This document shows positions 34,040-43,032 of a stretch of 64,000 nucleotides of DNA, one piece after another. Numbering within the stretch: the stretch's first letter is position 1; every line of letters starts with the position of its first letter. A program made the translations under genes and the position numbers. Source of the DNA: Rhodospirillaceae bacterium (GTDB lineage Bacteria > Pseudomonadota > Alphaproteobacteria > Dongiales > Dongiaceae). Under the pieces are notes generated by a model. It was not told the DNA's origin and did not search any database. It saw only the letters and a list, made by a program, of their open reading frames with translations. The stretch lies in assembly GCA_008012315.1 (NCBI GenBank), contig SSEL01000023.1, forward strand, positions 186,001 through 250,000, read 5' to 3'.

Positions 34040-35872
34040 TCATCTCACGTGAACGTCACTGCGAAGATAGAATGTCGCATTCACGAGATCGGCAGGGATC
34101 TTCGGTTTAATCCCAGCCTCGTCGAGGCGTTCCTTCAAGTCGCCAAGGTACTCGCCGAGTTTTGCACCCAGCTCCGTCAGGCCGACGTAGCGCAAGCGGA
34201 AGGCGTCGATGTCCATCTGGTCGACAACCCGCTGGGGACACCGATTGACCGGATTGATGGCCTCCCGTGACGGCAGGTAGCCGTGATCAATGAGCGCGGC
34301 CAAAACGGGCGGCGAAACCCCAAGCTGCTTTTCCGCTTTCTGCAGGGATACGCCACCATGGTCCTCTCCACGGATCAGCGGCTTGACCTCTTCAGGGTCG
34401 ACCAGAAGCGCCATGTAGCCTCTCTCGCCAGCCAGGATGCTTCTACGCATTAACCGGCCGCCAAGGATAAGTCTCACAATCTCTCCAGCGGAGCAGCAGG
34501 CGCGCTTTGCCGCCGCAGGGATCGGCATAAGGCCGTCCGAGACCTCTGGAATGGATGCCGCTCCGGCGTGAAGCGCTTCCATGAACGCGTCGAGCTTCTG
34601 ACGAGAATAAGCCCTGACCCTTCCGCTGGTCGCCTCGAATGATACATCTGGTTCAAAAATGTCAGCGTTTTGGAGCGCCAACATCTGAGCACGGGGAATA
34701 TTGAGGTACGGGCCGATCTGGTTGAATTTGAGAGAATCGGTCAACCCGACCAGGAGATGCTTGGCGGCATTGGCCGAGAACAAGACTCTCTCATCGGAGA
34801 GATGTCGATCCTTCTCGGGATACAGGCCAGCGTTCAGCAACAGTTTCCGCAAGCGCTTGGGGTGAAGGCCTGTCTCGACGGATGCCGACCGAATGGAATG
34901 CAGGATGCGAATAGGGAAGGGCTTGCTGAACATCTCGTGGGAAGGCCCAACGGGAAAGTTGGCCTGAGTAAAATCAAACATAATCTTTCGAAGCGGATCA
35001 TAGACGGCGTCCACGTTATCATGAGCAAGCCATTCATAGAGGCGACCATAGACATCTCGCGGTCCCCAATCAAACTTTGCCTGCAGAAACTGCTCCCGAA
35101 GCTCCATCAATACCTTTTCTACGCCGTCCTGGCCCTTTTGTAATGCCAGGAACCCGCGATCCATCGCCGACCGAATCTCGTCTTCGCTAAGCAGCTCGTA
35201 TTCCACGCCTGAGCCGTGGACCGCGACCATGCCGACATTGAGAGCCATACGTTCGAAAGCATAGAAGGGGAACGCGTCCAGCCAGGTCGGCGCCTGCTTG
35301 AGACCGCACACCCGACGGATGGCGTATTGTTCATAGTCGGTGGGTGACAGGTGTTCCTGGCTCGCCACCAGCTCATCAAGTTGAGAGAGCAAAGGTTCGA
35401 GCCTTCTTGAAAAGTCGTAGATCGACAGGTCTTTCGGGCATTCAGGCAGCTCGTAGAGCCGCCGGGAATGCTCCGGGCAGCAGTAGACAGAAGCAACCAG
35501 CCAGGTCGACCGGCAACAGACCCGAGCTTCGGGCGGGCCAGGATTTGTCGCCATATCCTCTTTCAGGCACTCAAGGCACACGCGCAAATGGGTCCGGCGC
35601 AGGGACGAGCGGGACAACATCTGACCATTCAGGCGGAACTCCTGTCCGTTTCGCACGATACTGTGGCGCTCGATGTCTTCCGATGCGAGCCGCGCCAATT
35701 CAGCCACGAGAGCAATCCCGTTTGAACGACCGTTTTTGATCCAGCTTTCAGAGATGCCCATATGTGCCAGAAACTGGGCCATATCTTCGGCCCCGTTGAA
35801 CGCCGCGAGACGCGAGGTGTAGCTGGTCAGCGGCTCATATCTGCCGAGGGGCGGCCGAAGCAGGTTCATCAT
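34040..35872 (-). CDS. tniQ: TniQ/TnsD-family target-site selector
   Basis: A 610-residue protein. The N-terminal TniQ domain (about 1-150) begins PLTSYTSRLAAFNG and has zinc-type motifs CLECLKED and CCPEHSRRLYELPEC. The long C-terminal part (about 300-590) contains HTH-like segments such as LGVSPPVLAALIDHGYLPSREAI. TnsD of Tn7 is 508 residues and binds the glmS 3' end; short TniQ proteins of CRISPR-linked elements are about 400. The length here argues for a DNA-binding TnsD type, so it is the likely protein that recognises the nrdJ 3' end. The start overlaps the tnsC stop by four bases. Confidence 0.88.
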   Translation of the reverse strand: MMNLLRPPLGRYEPLTSYTSRLAAFNGAEDMAQFLAHMGISESWIKNGRSNGIALVAELARLASEDIERHSIVRNGQEFRLNGQMLSRSSLRRTHLRVCLECLKEDMATNPGPPEARVCCRSTWLVASVYCCPEHSRRLYELPECPKDLSIYDFSRRLEPLLSQLDELVASQEHLSPTDYEQYAIRRVCGLKQAPTWLDAFPFYAFERMALNVGMVAVHGSGVEYELLSEDEIRSAMDRGFLALQKGQDGVEKVLMELREQFLQAKFDWGPRDVYGRLYEWLAHDNVDAVYDPLRKIMFDFTQANFPVGPSHEMFSKPFPIRILHSIRSASVETGLHPKRLRKLLLNAGLYPEKDRHLSDERVLFSANAAKHLLVGLTDSLKFNQIGPYLNIPRAQMLALQNADIFEPDVSFEATSGRVRAYSRQKLDAFMEALHAGAASIPEVSDGLMPIPAAAKRACCSAGEIVRLILGGRLMRRSILAGERGYMALLVDPEEVKPLIRGEDHGGVSLQKAEKQLGVSPPVLAALIDHGYLPSREAINPVNRCPQRVVDQMDIDAFRLRYVGLTELGAKLGEYLGDLKERLDEAGIKPKIPADLVNATFYLRSDVHVR

Positions 35873-36942
35873 TTCCGGCCACGCTTCCGGCCCCGTTTGA
35901 GATCATCCGCTTCCTCGTCCTCAACGTCCAGCGACGCGTTGGGATCGATGAGGTGCCAGTCACGGACCAGGAAAATGTTTTCGTCGGGGTCGCAGGCGGA
36001 GTGAGCCGCATAAAATTCAGCGAAGTCGTTGACTGTCACAGCGTTGCGATGTCCATAGATGGCTTCTTCGCCTGCACCTTGGATAAAGCGGGCAATTCGA
36101 CCCGTCAGATTGCTGGCGGCGTGGCAAAGGCGAAGATAGAAGGTATCGCTGGAGAGAGCCGAAATATCCAGTTCCAGGCGCTCGAAGATTGCTTTGACCA
36201 TGAATTTGACCCACTTCAGATCCGCAGGAATGGAGAGCGGCGGCAAGGAGATCATGCGAGATCTGAAGGGAATCTGCTTATCGCGCCGGGCGAATTTCCC
36301 GAATTCCGGAAGACCGGACAGCACCAAACAGACCGGCCAATCGGGGCTTTGCATAAGGTTCTTCAGGGTATCGAGAAGCTTCTGGCTCTCATGGTCAGTT
36401 CGATTTTGCAGACAGTGCTGAACCTCATCGATATGAAGAATGATCGTCCTGCGCTGCTTGAGCTGTTGCTTCACAATTCGCCACGCGATGTTCTCCTTGA
36501 GATCGGTCGTCGTCTTATACTCAATAGTGTCCAGAATCTCGTTGGCAAGTTGCCGCAACGTGCAGGGAGACGGGGCGACGACACTCACGAGCGGGCGCAT
36601 CGTGCCAATCTCCGTCTCATAAGGATTCAAATTGGGACGTTTCGAGAAGAGATACGAAAGAGATCGGCTTTTCCCGGCACCACTTTCGCCCATGACAAAA
36701 AGAGCGCGCCCTTCAAGGCGCCTCGCGGCACCGGAATGTTGCGGAAGGACGGCGCTATCCACCAAACGGTCGAATTGGCTCGACAGCCTCTTATCGCGGC
36801 CCGAAGAGATATAGCTTTCATGGAGCTTTGTCAGGAGCGGCCCCAGCGCCGGGTCGCCGGTCGCGATGTCGATGGGGAGCGTTTCCAAAAGCCAAGAGCT
36901 ATCGTCTTGGCTCTCCAATTCGGGGTGTTCATTGGTATCCAT
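35869..36942 (-). CDS. tnsC: TnsC/TniB-type AAA+ transposition regulator
   Basis: A 357-residue AAA+ ATPase. Walker A is GESGAGKS (residues 85-92), Walker B lies in IILHIDEVQH near residue 170, and GRIARFIQGAGEEAI is a sensor-like helix. In Tn7 systems TnsC forms an ATP-dependent filament on target DNA, joins TniQ/TnsD to the TnsAB transposase and controls target immunity. It overlaps tniQ and starts 11 bp after the tnsB stop, so all four genes form one leftward operon. Confidence 0.93.
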   Translation of the reverse strand: MDTNEHPELESQDDSSWLLETLPIDIATGDPALGPLLTKLHESYISSGRDKRLSSQFDRLVDSAVLPQHSGAARRLEGRALFVMGESGAGKSRSLSYLFSKRPNLNPYETEIGTMRPLVSVVAPSPCTLRQLANEILDTIEYKTTTDLKENIAWRIVKQQLKQRRTIILHIDEVQHCLQNRTDHESQKLLDTLKNLMQSPDWPVCLVLSGLPEFGKFARRDKQIPFRSRMISLPPLSIPADLKWVKFMVKAIFERLELDISALSSDTFYLRLCHAASNLTGRIARFIQGAGEEAIYGHRNAVTVNDFAEFYAAHSACDPDENIFLVRDWHLIDPNASLDVEDEEADDLKRGRKRGRK

Positions 36943-36953
36943 TTGCAGCTCCT

Positions 36954-39131
36954 TTAATCGTCAATGGTCCATTCGCTTTCGTCACCGACGGTGGACGAAG
37001 GCGGCGCTTCAGAATCGTCGGCAGGCTCTTTCCTGGGACGACTGCGTTTGGGCTTGTTTTCTTCGGTGGGCACGAGAGGCTCATTCTCCCCATCTCCGTC
37101 GACACCGATGTCATCCGGTACGGTCTCAGGCTCCGTCAATTCGTAGGCCTCTCCGATCCGGAAGGTCTTGAAGATGTCCCGGTCGATCTTCTTGAGTTCG
37201 GCGACAGTGATAACAGGCGCTGCGAGGCCGGTCTCTTTCACCGCGTTGTCGCCCAATGCTTTGATATCGCGCAGCGCTTCGGCAACGATGGGCCAACTGA
37301 CCTTGGCTTCCTCCACGTACTGTCGACGGAGGTTGGCGCCAGCGGCTTTCCACTGAGAAACGGAAACTCCTTCAAACATCTTCTTGGTGGCAGGTACGGA
37401 GATCCATCCGTGCTTGCCCTTCACGGAGACACTTCCCAAGTCCGCCTGATCAATCTGGACCGGGACGCGCTTCTGGCCAACCTCACGTCGGATCATCTGC
37501 AGCGCTTCGGATTGATAGAAGATATTGAGAAACCGAACGCCCTTCCCGGTGATCGCCTTGTGGATGGTGGTTCCGAAGACGTGGCGAATCTGTTCCGCCG
37601 GGGGCGGGGGTTCGACGCCATCCTCCTTCATCAAGCTCTTCCACTTGTTGAAAGGGGTCTGACCCCCGAGGCCACCGTGTTCGGTGTTATGATAAATGTC
37701 GACGATCCACCGAATGATCGCCTTGTTCAACTCAAGGGCCGTCAAGCTAGCATCGGCCTCAGAGTTATACAGTCCCTTCTGCAGGATATTGGAGAAGGTG
37801 CGCCCGGTGAAATGGGGCAACAAACTAGAGTCAGTGGTCTTGAAAACCCTTTCGATATAAGCCCTCATCTGGGGAACGCCGCCCGGTGTCGTTTCGGCCT
37901 GTCCGCCAATCGAAAGAGCAGCAGCACGAAATTCATTAGAGACGAAGTTCTTCCCGCCGTCGGTGACGATGTTTTCCGGTCGGCCGCACATTTGCCAAGT
38001 TTGGCGACAGCCGTATTGCCGGGCGAGATCCGTCTTGTTCGAAACGACCATCTGCAGGCAACGCAGCGCGTTTGCGGTGTCAGGCTTGCCTGTCGACATA
38101 TAGGCGCCGACGATGCAGCGAGATGCCACGTCAATGGCGTAAGTCAGATTGCAGCGAACGCGGGCGATCTCGGCCTTAAGCTCCGGCGCCATCTGCTTCC
38201 ATTCCGGAGCGCGTTCAAGCAGCACATGCATATGCACTGACCAGTCGTCGATCTCAACGCGTTCCAGGAGCCGATAAGTCGGCTGACCCTCTCTCGTAAT
38301 GAAGTGCTTCTTAAGAGCCGTCTCGGCACCTTCACGGCCCGCCGTAAGGTGAATTTTGTCGGTGCCTTCAACCAAGCGGTACAGGCTCCGGATATTGAAA
38401 TAGGGAATCTTGCCTTCGGTGATGGGATCGCGGCTCTTGTTCCGGTCGTCGATCTCGATTTTGATCTGTTTGTAGAGATTTTTGACAGTGGGGCAGCGAC
38501 GGTCCAGGTAGTCCGGAAGTTTCGCGTGGATGATTTCACGGACATCAGACGAAAGACGCGGGGTATCATTGCCGGACCGGCGACGGCCATTCATCAAGGC
38601 CATCTTGTTATAACCCCCGCGTTCGTAGTTATTGACCCACCGGAGCAGCGTTGTATGCGTGGGCGGCCTTCGTACTTCGATGACTGCACCGCTGCGCCCC
38701 TTTTCGTTTTCTTCCGAGATAAGCCGCTGGATCTCGGCAATCGCCCGCCGCATCGAGTCATCGCTCCTGTTGACCCAGTCAATCTGGGTCTCCATGCGAA
38801 GGAAATGGTCACAGAACGTCATGCGCCAAATGATGTCGTGCTTTTCCTGGTCGTCCAGATCATCCCAGGTCACACCATGAGTGATGCTGTAAACCTTGGC
38901 AGCGGCCGGACTGAAATAGTTGCGCTCGACGGCCAGTTGACCAGCAATGACAAGTTCTTCGATCTGAAAATGCGTGAAGGTCTCGATAATCTTGACGTTG
39001 TCGACGCGCTGGAACTGGTGACCGTAGTTGTCAGTATCAATGCAGATATAGCTGATATCACGAATCGTAATCCGATCCTGGCGATTGAAGCGGTATTGCT
39101 GTGGATCAGGCGTGATGGCCAAAGCGGTCAT
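36954..39131 (-). CDS. tnsB: TnsB/TniA-type DDE transposase
   Basis: A 725-residue rve-family transposase. N-terminal helical DNA-binding domains cover about 50-270 (HTTLLRWVNNYERGG is an HTH). The catalytic core has Asp295/296 (VEIDDW), Asp391 (IVTDGGKNF) and Glu427 (YIERVF); the 36-residue gap between the last two fits the family. A beta-barrel and an acidic C-terminal tail follow, the latter likely contacting TnsC. It would bind the TGACKCAT sites at both ends and join the 3' strands to target DNA. The stop overlaps nothing, but the start overlaps the tnsA stop by four bases. Confidence 0.94.
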   Translation of the reverse strand: MTALAITPDPQQYRFNRQDRITIRDISYICIDTDNYGHQFQRVDNVKIIETFTHFQIEELVIAGQLAVERNYFSPAAAKVYSITHGVTWDDLDDQEKHDIIWRMTFCDHFLRMETQIDWVNRSDDSMRRAIAEIQRLISEENEKGRSGAVIEVRRPPTHTTLLRWVNNYERGGYNKMALMNGRRRSGNDTPRLSSDVREIIHAKLPDYLDRRCPTVKNLYKQIKIEIDDRNKSRDPITEGKIPYFNIRSLYRLVEGTDKIHLTAGREGAETALKKHFITREGQPTYRLLERVEIDDWSVHMHVLLERAPEWKQMAPELKAEIARVRCNLTYAIDVASRCIVGAYMSTGKPDTANALRCLQMVVSNKTDLARQYGCRQTWQMCGRPENIVTDGGKNFVSNEFRAAALSIGGQAETTPGGVPQMRAYIERVFKTTDSSLLPHFTGRTFSNILQKGLYNSEADASLTALELNKAIIRWIVDIYHNTEHGGLGGQTPFNKWKSLMKEDGVEPPPPAEQIRHVFGTTIHKAITGKGVRFLNIFYQSEALQMIRREVGQKRVPVQIDQADLGSVSVKGKHGWISVPATKKMFEGVSVSQWKAAGANLRRQYVEEAKVSWPIVAEALRDIKALGDNAVKETGLAAPVITVAELKKIDRDIFKTFRIGEAYELTEPETVPDDIGVDGDGENEPLVPTEENKPKRSRPRKEPADDSEAPPSSTVGDESEWTIDD

Positions 39132-39745
39132 TCGACATCTCCATGAGCGCGGCAGACGTAGCTCGCCCTGGTAATTTTCCCCTTGCTCGCAAGCTTGAGA
39201 TGCCCATGCCTAATGAGGGTCAGGACATCGCGAAAGGTCGATCCGAATTGCTCGGTAGCAGCGAGAAGATCGGCGATTTTGATGGCGCCTTTCAGCGACA
39301 CCGCAAGCTGAATGATCTCGGGGTGGAGGCTGATGGAGGTTCCGCAGTTAAACAGCAAGCGCGCATTCTCGGCGACATCGCGAGTGATATGGCGCTCAGT
39401 ACGCAAGCGCAGAGCCGTGGCAAAGGAGCGGCCGACTTGCTTGCTAACAAGATTCATGTTCGCAACGACGTTGAACCTCTCAACCTCGCGGTTATAAGCG
39501 ATGCGATAGGCGACCCTCGCGCCATTCCGATACGCCACGATGTAATCGAAATTGAACTTTTTCATTTCTCCATCCACGTTCCGAAAAAACACCGAGGGCG
39601 GGCGATCCACAATGGATTCGACGTCGTCATCGATGAGCTTCATGAACAGAAAGTTCGCGTGCAGTCGGTTCTTATGGAGAAGAATCCGATTGGTCTGCGG
39701 ATCGACAAGACCCCCGCTGACCCGAGCTTTCGAAGTCGGCTTCAA
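39128..39745 (-). CDS. tnsA: TnsA-like protein with degenerate nuclease motif
   Basis: About 205 residues directly upstream of and overlapping tnsB, the position and size of TnsA, which cuts the 5' strands in cut-and-paste Tn7 transposition. The fold signature DDDVESIVDRPPSV...FNFDYIVAYRNGARVAYRI is recognisable, but where TnsA has PDF...EVK this protein has FDYIV...YRI, so the catalytic Lys is missing, and the upstream Glu is not evident either. It may be inactive or structural, which would favour replicative cointegrates. The start is uncertain: the codon at 39745 is TTG without a clear ribosome-binding site, and the frame stays open further upstream. Confidence 0.75.
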   Translation of the reverse strand: MKPTSKARVSGGLVDPQTNRILLHKNRLHANFLFMKLIDDDVESIVDRPPSVFFRNVDGEMKKFNFDYIVAYRNGARVAYRIAYNREVERFNVVANMNLVSKQVGRSFATALRLRTERHITRDVAENARLLFNCGTSISLHPEIIQLAVSLKGAIKIADLLAATEQFGSTFRDVLTLIRHGHLKLASKGKITRASYVCRAHGDVE

Positions 39746-40126
39746 AGGACGAGCTGCGCGCGATTCTTTCGGTGGCTGCCAAGTCGGGCAGCCATAGGCG
39801 AAACTTACGCGGGCGTCGTTATGTGCAAGCCTCTGATGTCGGGATCGCCTTCCACCTCGGGCGAGGTGGAATCTTGATCGGTGGTCTGATCACGTTTGGA
39901 GAGCTGATCGTCAGCGTTTTGCTGATCAGGACGGGACTTCGGTTTGTTGGAAGAAGACGAAGACATAGCGGACCTCATCGATTGAATCGTCCCGCTGTCA
40001 GACCGGACCCTTATGGGTTACGGACTTAAAGGACAGGGGCTATTCGTGAGGCGAGCTTCATCATGCCTCACTCTTAACAGACCAATTGCGATTTGTCGAA
40101 TCGAATCTTTAAAAATTGACGCGATA
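39746..40126. other. Gap between tnsA and the Lon-like ATPase gene
   Basis: About 380 bp with no gene I can support. The tnsA frame stays open into it without an ATG, so tnsA may begin here at a rare start codon. The promoter of the tns operon is probably here too. I saw no repeats. Confidence 0.45.
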
Positions 40127-41731
40127 TCAATGAGTTGAGTCAAATTTATCGCGAACTTTAAGGACGATGCCGACAAGTTGCTGCAGCGCCCGAAGCGATC
40201 CGCCTGGCCATGCCGAGCGCAGTGCCTGGATTTCCACTGCATCGAGCGGCAGCGCCCATGCTGGGTTTAGGCCGCGTTCTTCGATGAGCGTTCGCAAGAT
40301 GCTGTTGGCTAATGGCACCAGATGATCTGTCGTCGGAGACGGGAAGACGAAGCGGCGGCACCGATCTCGCAATGGCTCGGGAATGCCGTCCATACTATTG
40401 GCGGTTCCAAGCCAGAGAACATGGCTCACGTTCACCGCAGACTGGATGTAGGGATCGTGCCAAGCGGTCGCGGACGACGGCTCAAGCAGGCCCAGCAGGG
40501 CATCAACAAGAGATCCATTGTGCCTGCTGTCACCGGTCTTCTCGATCTCATCGAGGATGATGCCAGGCGATGCACAGTGATATCTCCGCACCAGGGAGAG
40601 CGGTAGACTTGGCTCTCCCGTCGACCAACGCCTTGCCGTACCAGCCAGAGAAGCGTCGGCGACGCCACCACAGCTATAAACCTCATGCGGGACGTTCAGC
40701 AGACTGAGGAACCGCTTAGCAAACGCGGTCTTGCCGCTACCCGGAGCGCCGACAAAAATTGTCGGCCGGAACTTGATGTAATCAAGCCCCTCCAGGTCAT
40801 TGAGGATCGCATCGATAATGACGGTGGCGTATGGGAACTCACGTTCCAATGTGGTTCGCACCACGGATAAGTTGGGTACGGCAACCAATGGCAGGGCGAT
40901 GTTCAAGATTGGCTTGAATTCGTTGGCGATCTTCCGGCCATCTGCAACGTCGCCGTTGCCGACAACGCTTAGAACGACGACATCGGCAACGAGCTTCACC
41001 TCCTCGTTGGTCTCTTCCTGCCCAAATTCTGGAGACAGTTGGCCCGACATCGAAATGAGGTGTGCGCCGAATTGATCTGCCTTCGGTTCTTCGGCCTTCT
41101 TATCGTCGCTGACGGGATCTAGGCGCCGTCTTTCCCTCTCTTCGACGAAGCGATCAATCATGCGCTGCCCGATGTCATGGGCGCGGACATGGTTCGGCGT
41201 CCAAGGGCGGGGCCAGTTCGTCACTTTGCCTGTCGCTTGTAACATCCAGCCGATAGCACAGACGCCGTAATCAAGCGCTTCATCATCTGGCGTCTTGTTG
41301 TCATGCGCAAGATCGATGGCGTAACCGGCGACCTTCCACATAGATGCTCGGTCGCCCAACATGGAAGCATAGAACTCGCAGCGACGAGCACCATCTTCCC
41401 AGAGTTCTGCATGGCGCTTGTCCTCGACCACGCAGAACCGCAACGCCATCGCTGCGTCGGTGCAGTCGGAGACGGTCGGCGAGACGGTCATTGCGCGCAA
41501 GGTTTCTACAGTCAACTCCATAGCGGCTGTCTGCGGCTTAATTCGCGCGATGAGCCGTTCGGCAAATTGACTTGAATCGACCAAGATGTTGTCACGATAA
41601 AACGGCTGCATGCGCAGCAACTCACCGAGGGTTGGCAGGTGAATGCCAGCGCGGGCAGCATCACTGCGGCGTTTGAAGGCGCGAGCACGACGTGCGCGTG
41701 CAACGGCGTCTTCGGGCTTGACCTCAACCAT
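40127..41731 (-). CDS. Lon-like AAA+ ATPase, transposon cargo
   Basis: About 534 residues. The C-terminal half is an AAA+ module: Walker A GAPGSGKT (328-335), Walker B IILDEIEK (391-398), sensor-1 LWLGTAN and arginine-finger DRCRRF, most like the ATPase core of Lon. The N-terminal half (1-290) is helical and unrelated to Lon's N-domain, and no protease domain follows. ATG 41731 is chosen because GGAGG stands six bases upstream and overlaps the end of the previous gene. Together with its small partner it looks like a two-gene unit, immediately before the tns genes. A remodelling role in defence or transposition is conjecture. Confidence 0.8.
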   Translation of the reverse strand: MVEVKPEDAVARARRARAFKRRSDAARAGIHLPTLGELLRMQPFYRDNILVDSSQFAERLIARIKPQTAAMELTVETLRAMTVSPTVSDCTDAAMALRFCVVEDKRHAELWEDGARRCEFYASMLGDRASMWKVAGYAIDLAHDNKTPDDEALDYGVCAIGWMLQATGKVTNWPRPWTPNHVRAHDIGQRMIDRFVEERERRRLDPVSDDKKAEEPKADQFGAHLISMSGQLSPEFGQEETNEEVKLVADVVVLSVVGNGDVADGRKIANEFKPILNIALPLVAVPNLSVVRTTLEREFPYATVIIDAILNDLEGLDYIKFRPTIFVGAPGSGKTAFAKRFLSLLNVPHEVYSCGGVADASLAGTARRWSTGEPSLPLSLVRRYHCASPGIILDEIEKTGDSRHNGSLVDALLGLLEPSSATAWHDPYIQSAVNVSHVLWLGTANSMDGIPEPLRDRCRRFVFPSPTTDHLVPLANSILRTLIEERGLNPAWALPLDAVEIQALRSAWPGGSLRALQQLVGIVLKVRDKFDSTH

Positions 41732-42062
41732 ACATGTCCTCCACGGCATAACGTGGCTTCCCAAGGCGGTAGAAGCGGCTGAACGTCCGTGCCCAGCCCT
41801 CGGCCGGGTCAATGGACCAAAGGACACTGGTACGGATGTAACGGCCGGTGCCAAGGTCGGGATGGCCTTCAACCATGCCGGTGAGGCACGTCAGAGGACG
41901 GGTGGCATGCTGCCAACCGTTGAGGAAGGGAGCATCCTTGAGATCTGCGGCCGTCGGGCCTTCACCTTCGAGGATGCGGCGGAGATCGGCTGTGAGCGCT
42001 TCCAGGCGCGCGATCTCTTCTAGGGCCAGCGCGAGCGCTGGACCGTCATAGCGTCTTTTCAT
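41724..42062 (-). CDS. Small conserved hypothetical protein (DUF6634-like)
   Basis: About 112 residues from ATG 42062 (a start at 42194 would add 44 residues of low complexity). It contains a helical N-terminus (ALALEEIARLEALTADLRRI) and the C-terminal block GWARTFSRFYRLGKPRY, which I associate with the DUF6634 family of alphaproteobacteria; that link is from memory. The end overlaps the start of the Lon-like ATPase gene by eight bases, so the two products probably act together, for instance as an adaptor and a remodelling ATPase. Confidence 0.65.
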   Translation of the reverse strand: MKRRYDGPALALALEEIARLEALTADLRRILEGEGPTAADLKDAPFLNGWQHATRPLTCLTGMVEGHPDLGTGRYIRTSVLWSIDPAEGWARTFSRFYRLGKPRYAVEDMYG

Positions 42063-42385
42063 TGGAGACACCTGCAATAGAGCTAGGGATGTCTGGCTCG
42101 GAGCCAGGCGCGAAGCTGCAGGCGGCGATTGGTAATTAGGAGAATAGACCGCTCCAGCCGCCCGCATATCCACGTATTCGGTGCGGGCGTGCAACGCCAG
42201 CCGACGCGCTTGGGGCGGCAGTCTGCATGGCTTCGAGATGACGGCTATCGCTTCTCATGATTAGAACAAATACGGAACATGAGACGTTGCGTCAAGTAGG
42301 CAAATATGCTCTGCTGTTAACACTTAAAAGTAGCGATTCGCACACTATATTAAACGCGCGCTATTGCGAAGTTGGGGAAGGCTCA
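42063..42385. other. Divergent promoter region between ATPase pair and membrane-protein gene
   Basis: About 320 bp between two divergent transcription units. AT-rich stretches around 42290-42360 (for example TTAACACTTAAAAG) are the likeliest place for the rightward promoter. No gene or repeat was recognised. Confidence 0.4.
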
Positions 42386-43027
42386 ATGGCAGAGGGCACA
42401 AAGCCGCTCAAGGAAACGAACAAGACTGGCATCGCCATCGTGCTCGTCATGAACGTCATCGTCTACTATCTGGCGGTCAAAACGGATGCACTCTTATCCG
42501 CTGACTATGCGACCATCTATAAAAGCGTATCCGAGGGCGTTCCCGCCGGGTTGCTGCTGATCCTCACGAGCATCGTGAATGCACAGATATCTCCGGCGAA
42601 CAAAGCGCGGATAGTCTTTATGCGCTGGGACAACCCGTTGCCGGGTTCATATGCCTTCACAAAGTACGCGCATGAAGACCCAAGAGTTGACGTCTCGGCG
42701 CTCGAAAAGAAATACAATCCTCTTCCGACAGATCCAAAAGATCAAAACAGGCTCTGGTACAAGCTCTACAAGACGGTTGAAGACGAAGCGGCAGTTCTGC
42801 AGGTTCATCGCGAATATCTGTTCAGTCGCGACTATAATGGCATCGCACTTTTGATGCTGATCGGTCTCGGCGCTGCGGGCTTCTATCAGATCCCGTCATT
42901 GAAGACGGCGAGCCTCTATCTTCTCGCACTTCTCATTCAGTTCCTCCTGACGGGCCAGGCTGCTCGTCACCATGGCAAGCGCTTCGTCACAAGCGTTTTG
43001 GCCCGCTGCGCAGCTCGTGAAGGCTAA
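42386..43027 (+). CDS. Four-helix membrane protein, candidate defence effector
   Basis: 213 residues from ATG 42386 (GGGGAAGG upstream; an ATG-type start at 42257 is less likely). Predicted transmembrane helices lie at about 15-33 (GIAIVLVMNVIVYYLAV), 50-68 (GVPAGLLLILTSIV), 150-167 and 172-192, with a cytoplasmic insert of about 80 residues between helices 2 and 3. This 2+2 layout resembles the S-4TM/SLATT class of pore-forming conflict effectors, but I cannot assign it to a named family. An MBL-fold gene follows five bases later, so the pair is almost certainly one operon. Confidence 0.75.
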   Translation: MAEGTKPLKETNKTGIAIVLVMNVIVYYLAVKTDALLSADYATIYKSVSEGVPAGLLLILTSIVNAQISPANKARIVFMRWDNPLPGSYAFTKYAHEDPRVDVSALEKKYNPLPTDPKDQNRLWYKLYKTVEDEAAVLQVHREYLFSRDYNGIALLMLIGLGAAGFYQIPSLKTASLYLLALLIQFLLTGQAARHHGKRFVTSVLARCAAREG

Positions 43028-43032
43028 AGAAA

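Noticed and set aside
39772-40029. Plus-strand open frame between tnsA and the ATPase gene
   Set aside because: It lies partly opposite the extended tnsA frame, is Arg/Gly rich, lacks a ribosome-binding site and resembles no family.
34040-42062. CRISPR-associated transposon
   Set aside because: TniQ is TnsD-sized, no cas genes or repeat-spacer arrays were seen anywhere in the element, and the site beyond nrdJ fits protein-guided targeting.
30214-42062. Two nested transposons, with a smaller one limited to the tns genes
   Set aside because: No second set of TGACKCAT arrays or duplications was seen around 34 kb or 40-42 kb; one pair of ends explains everything.
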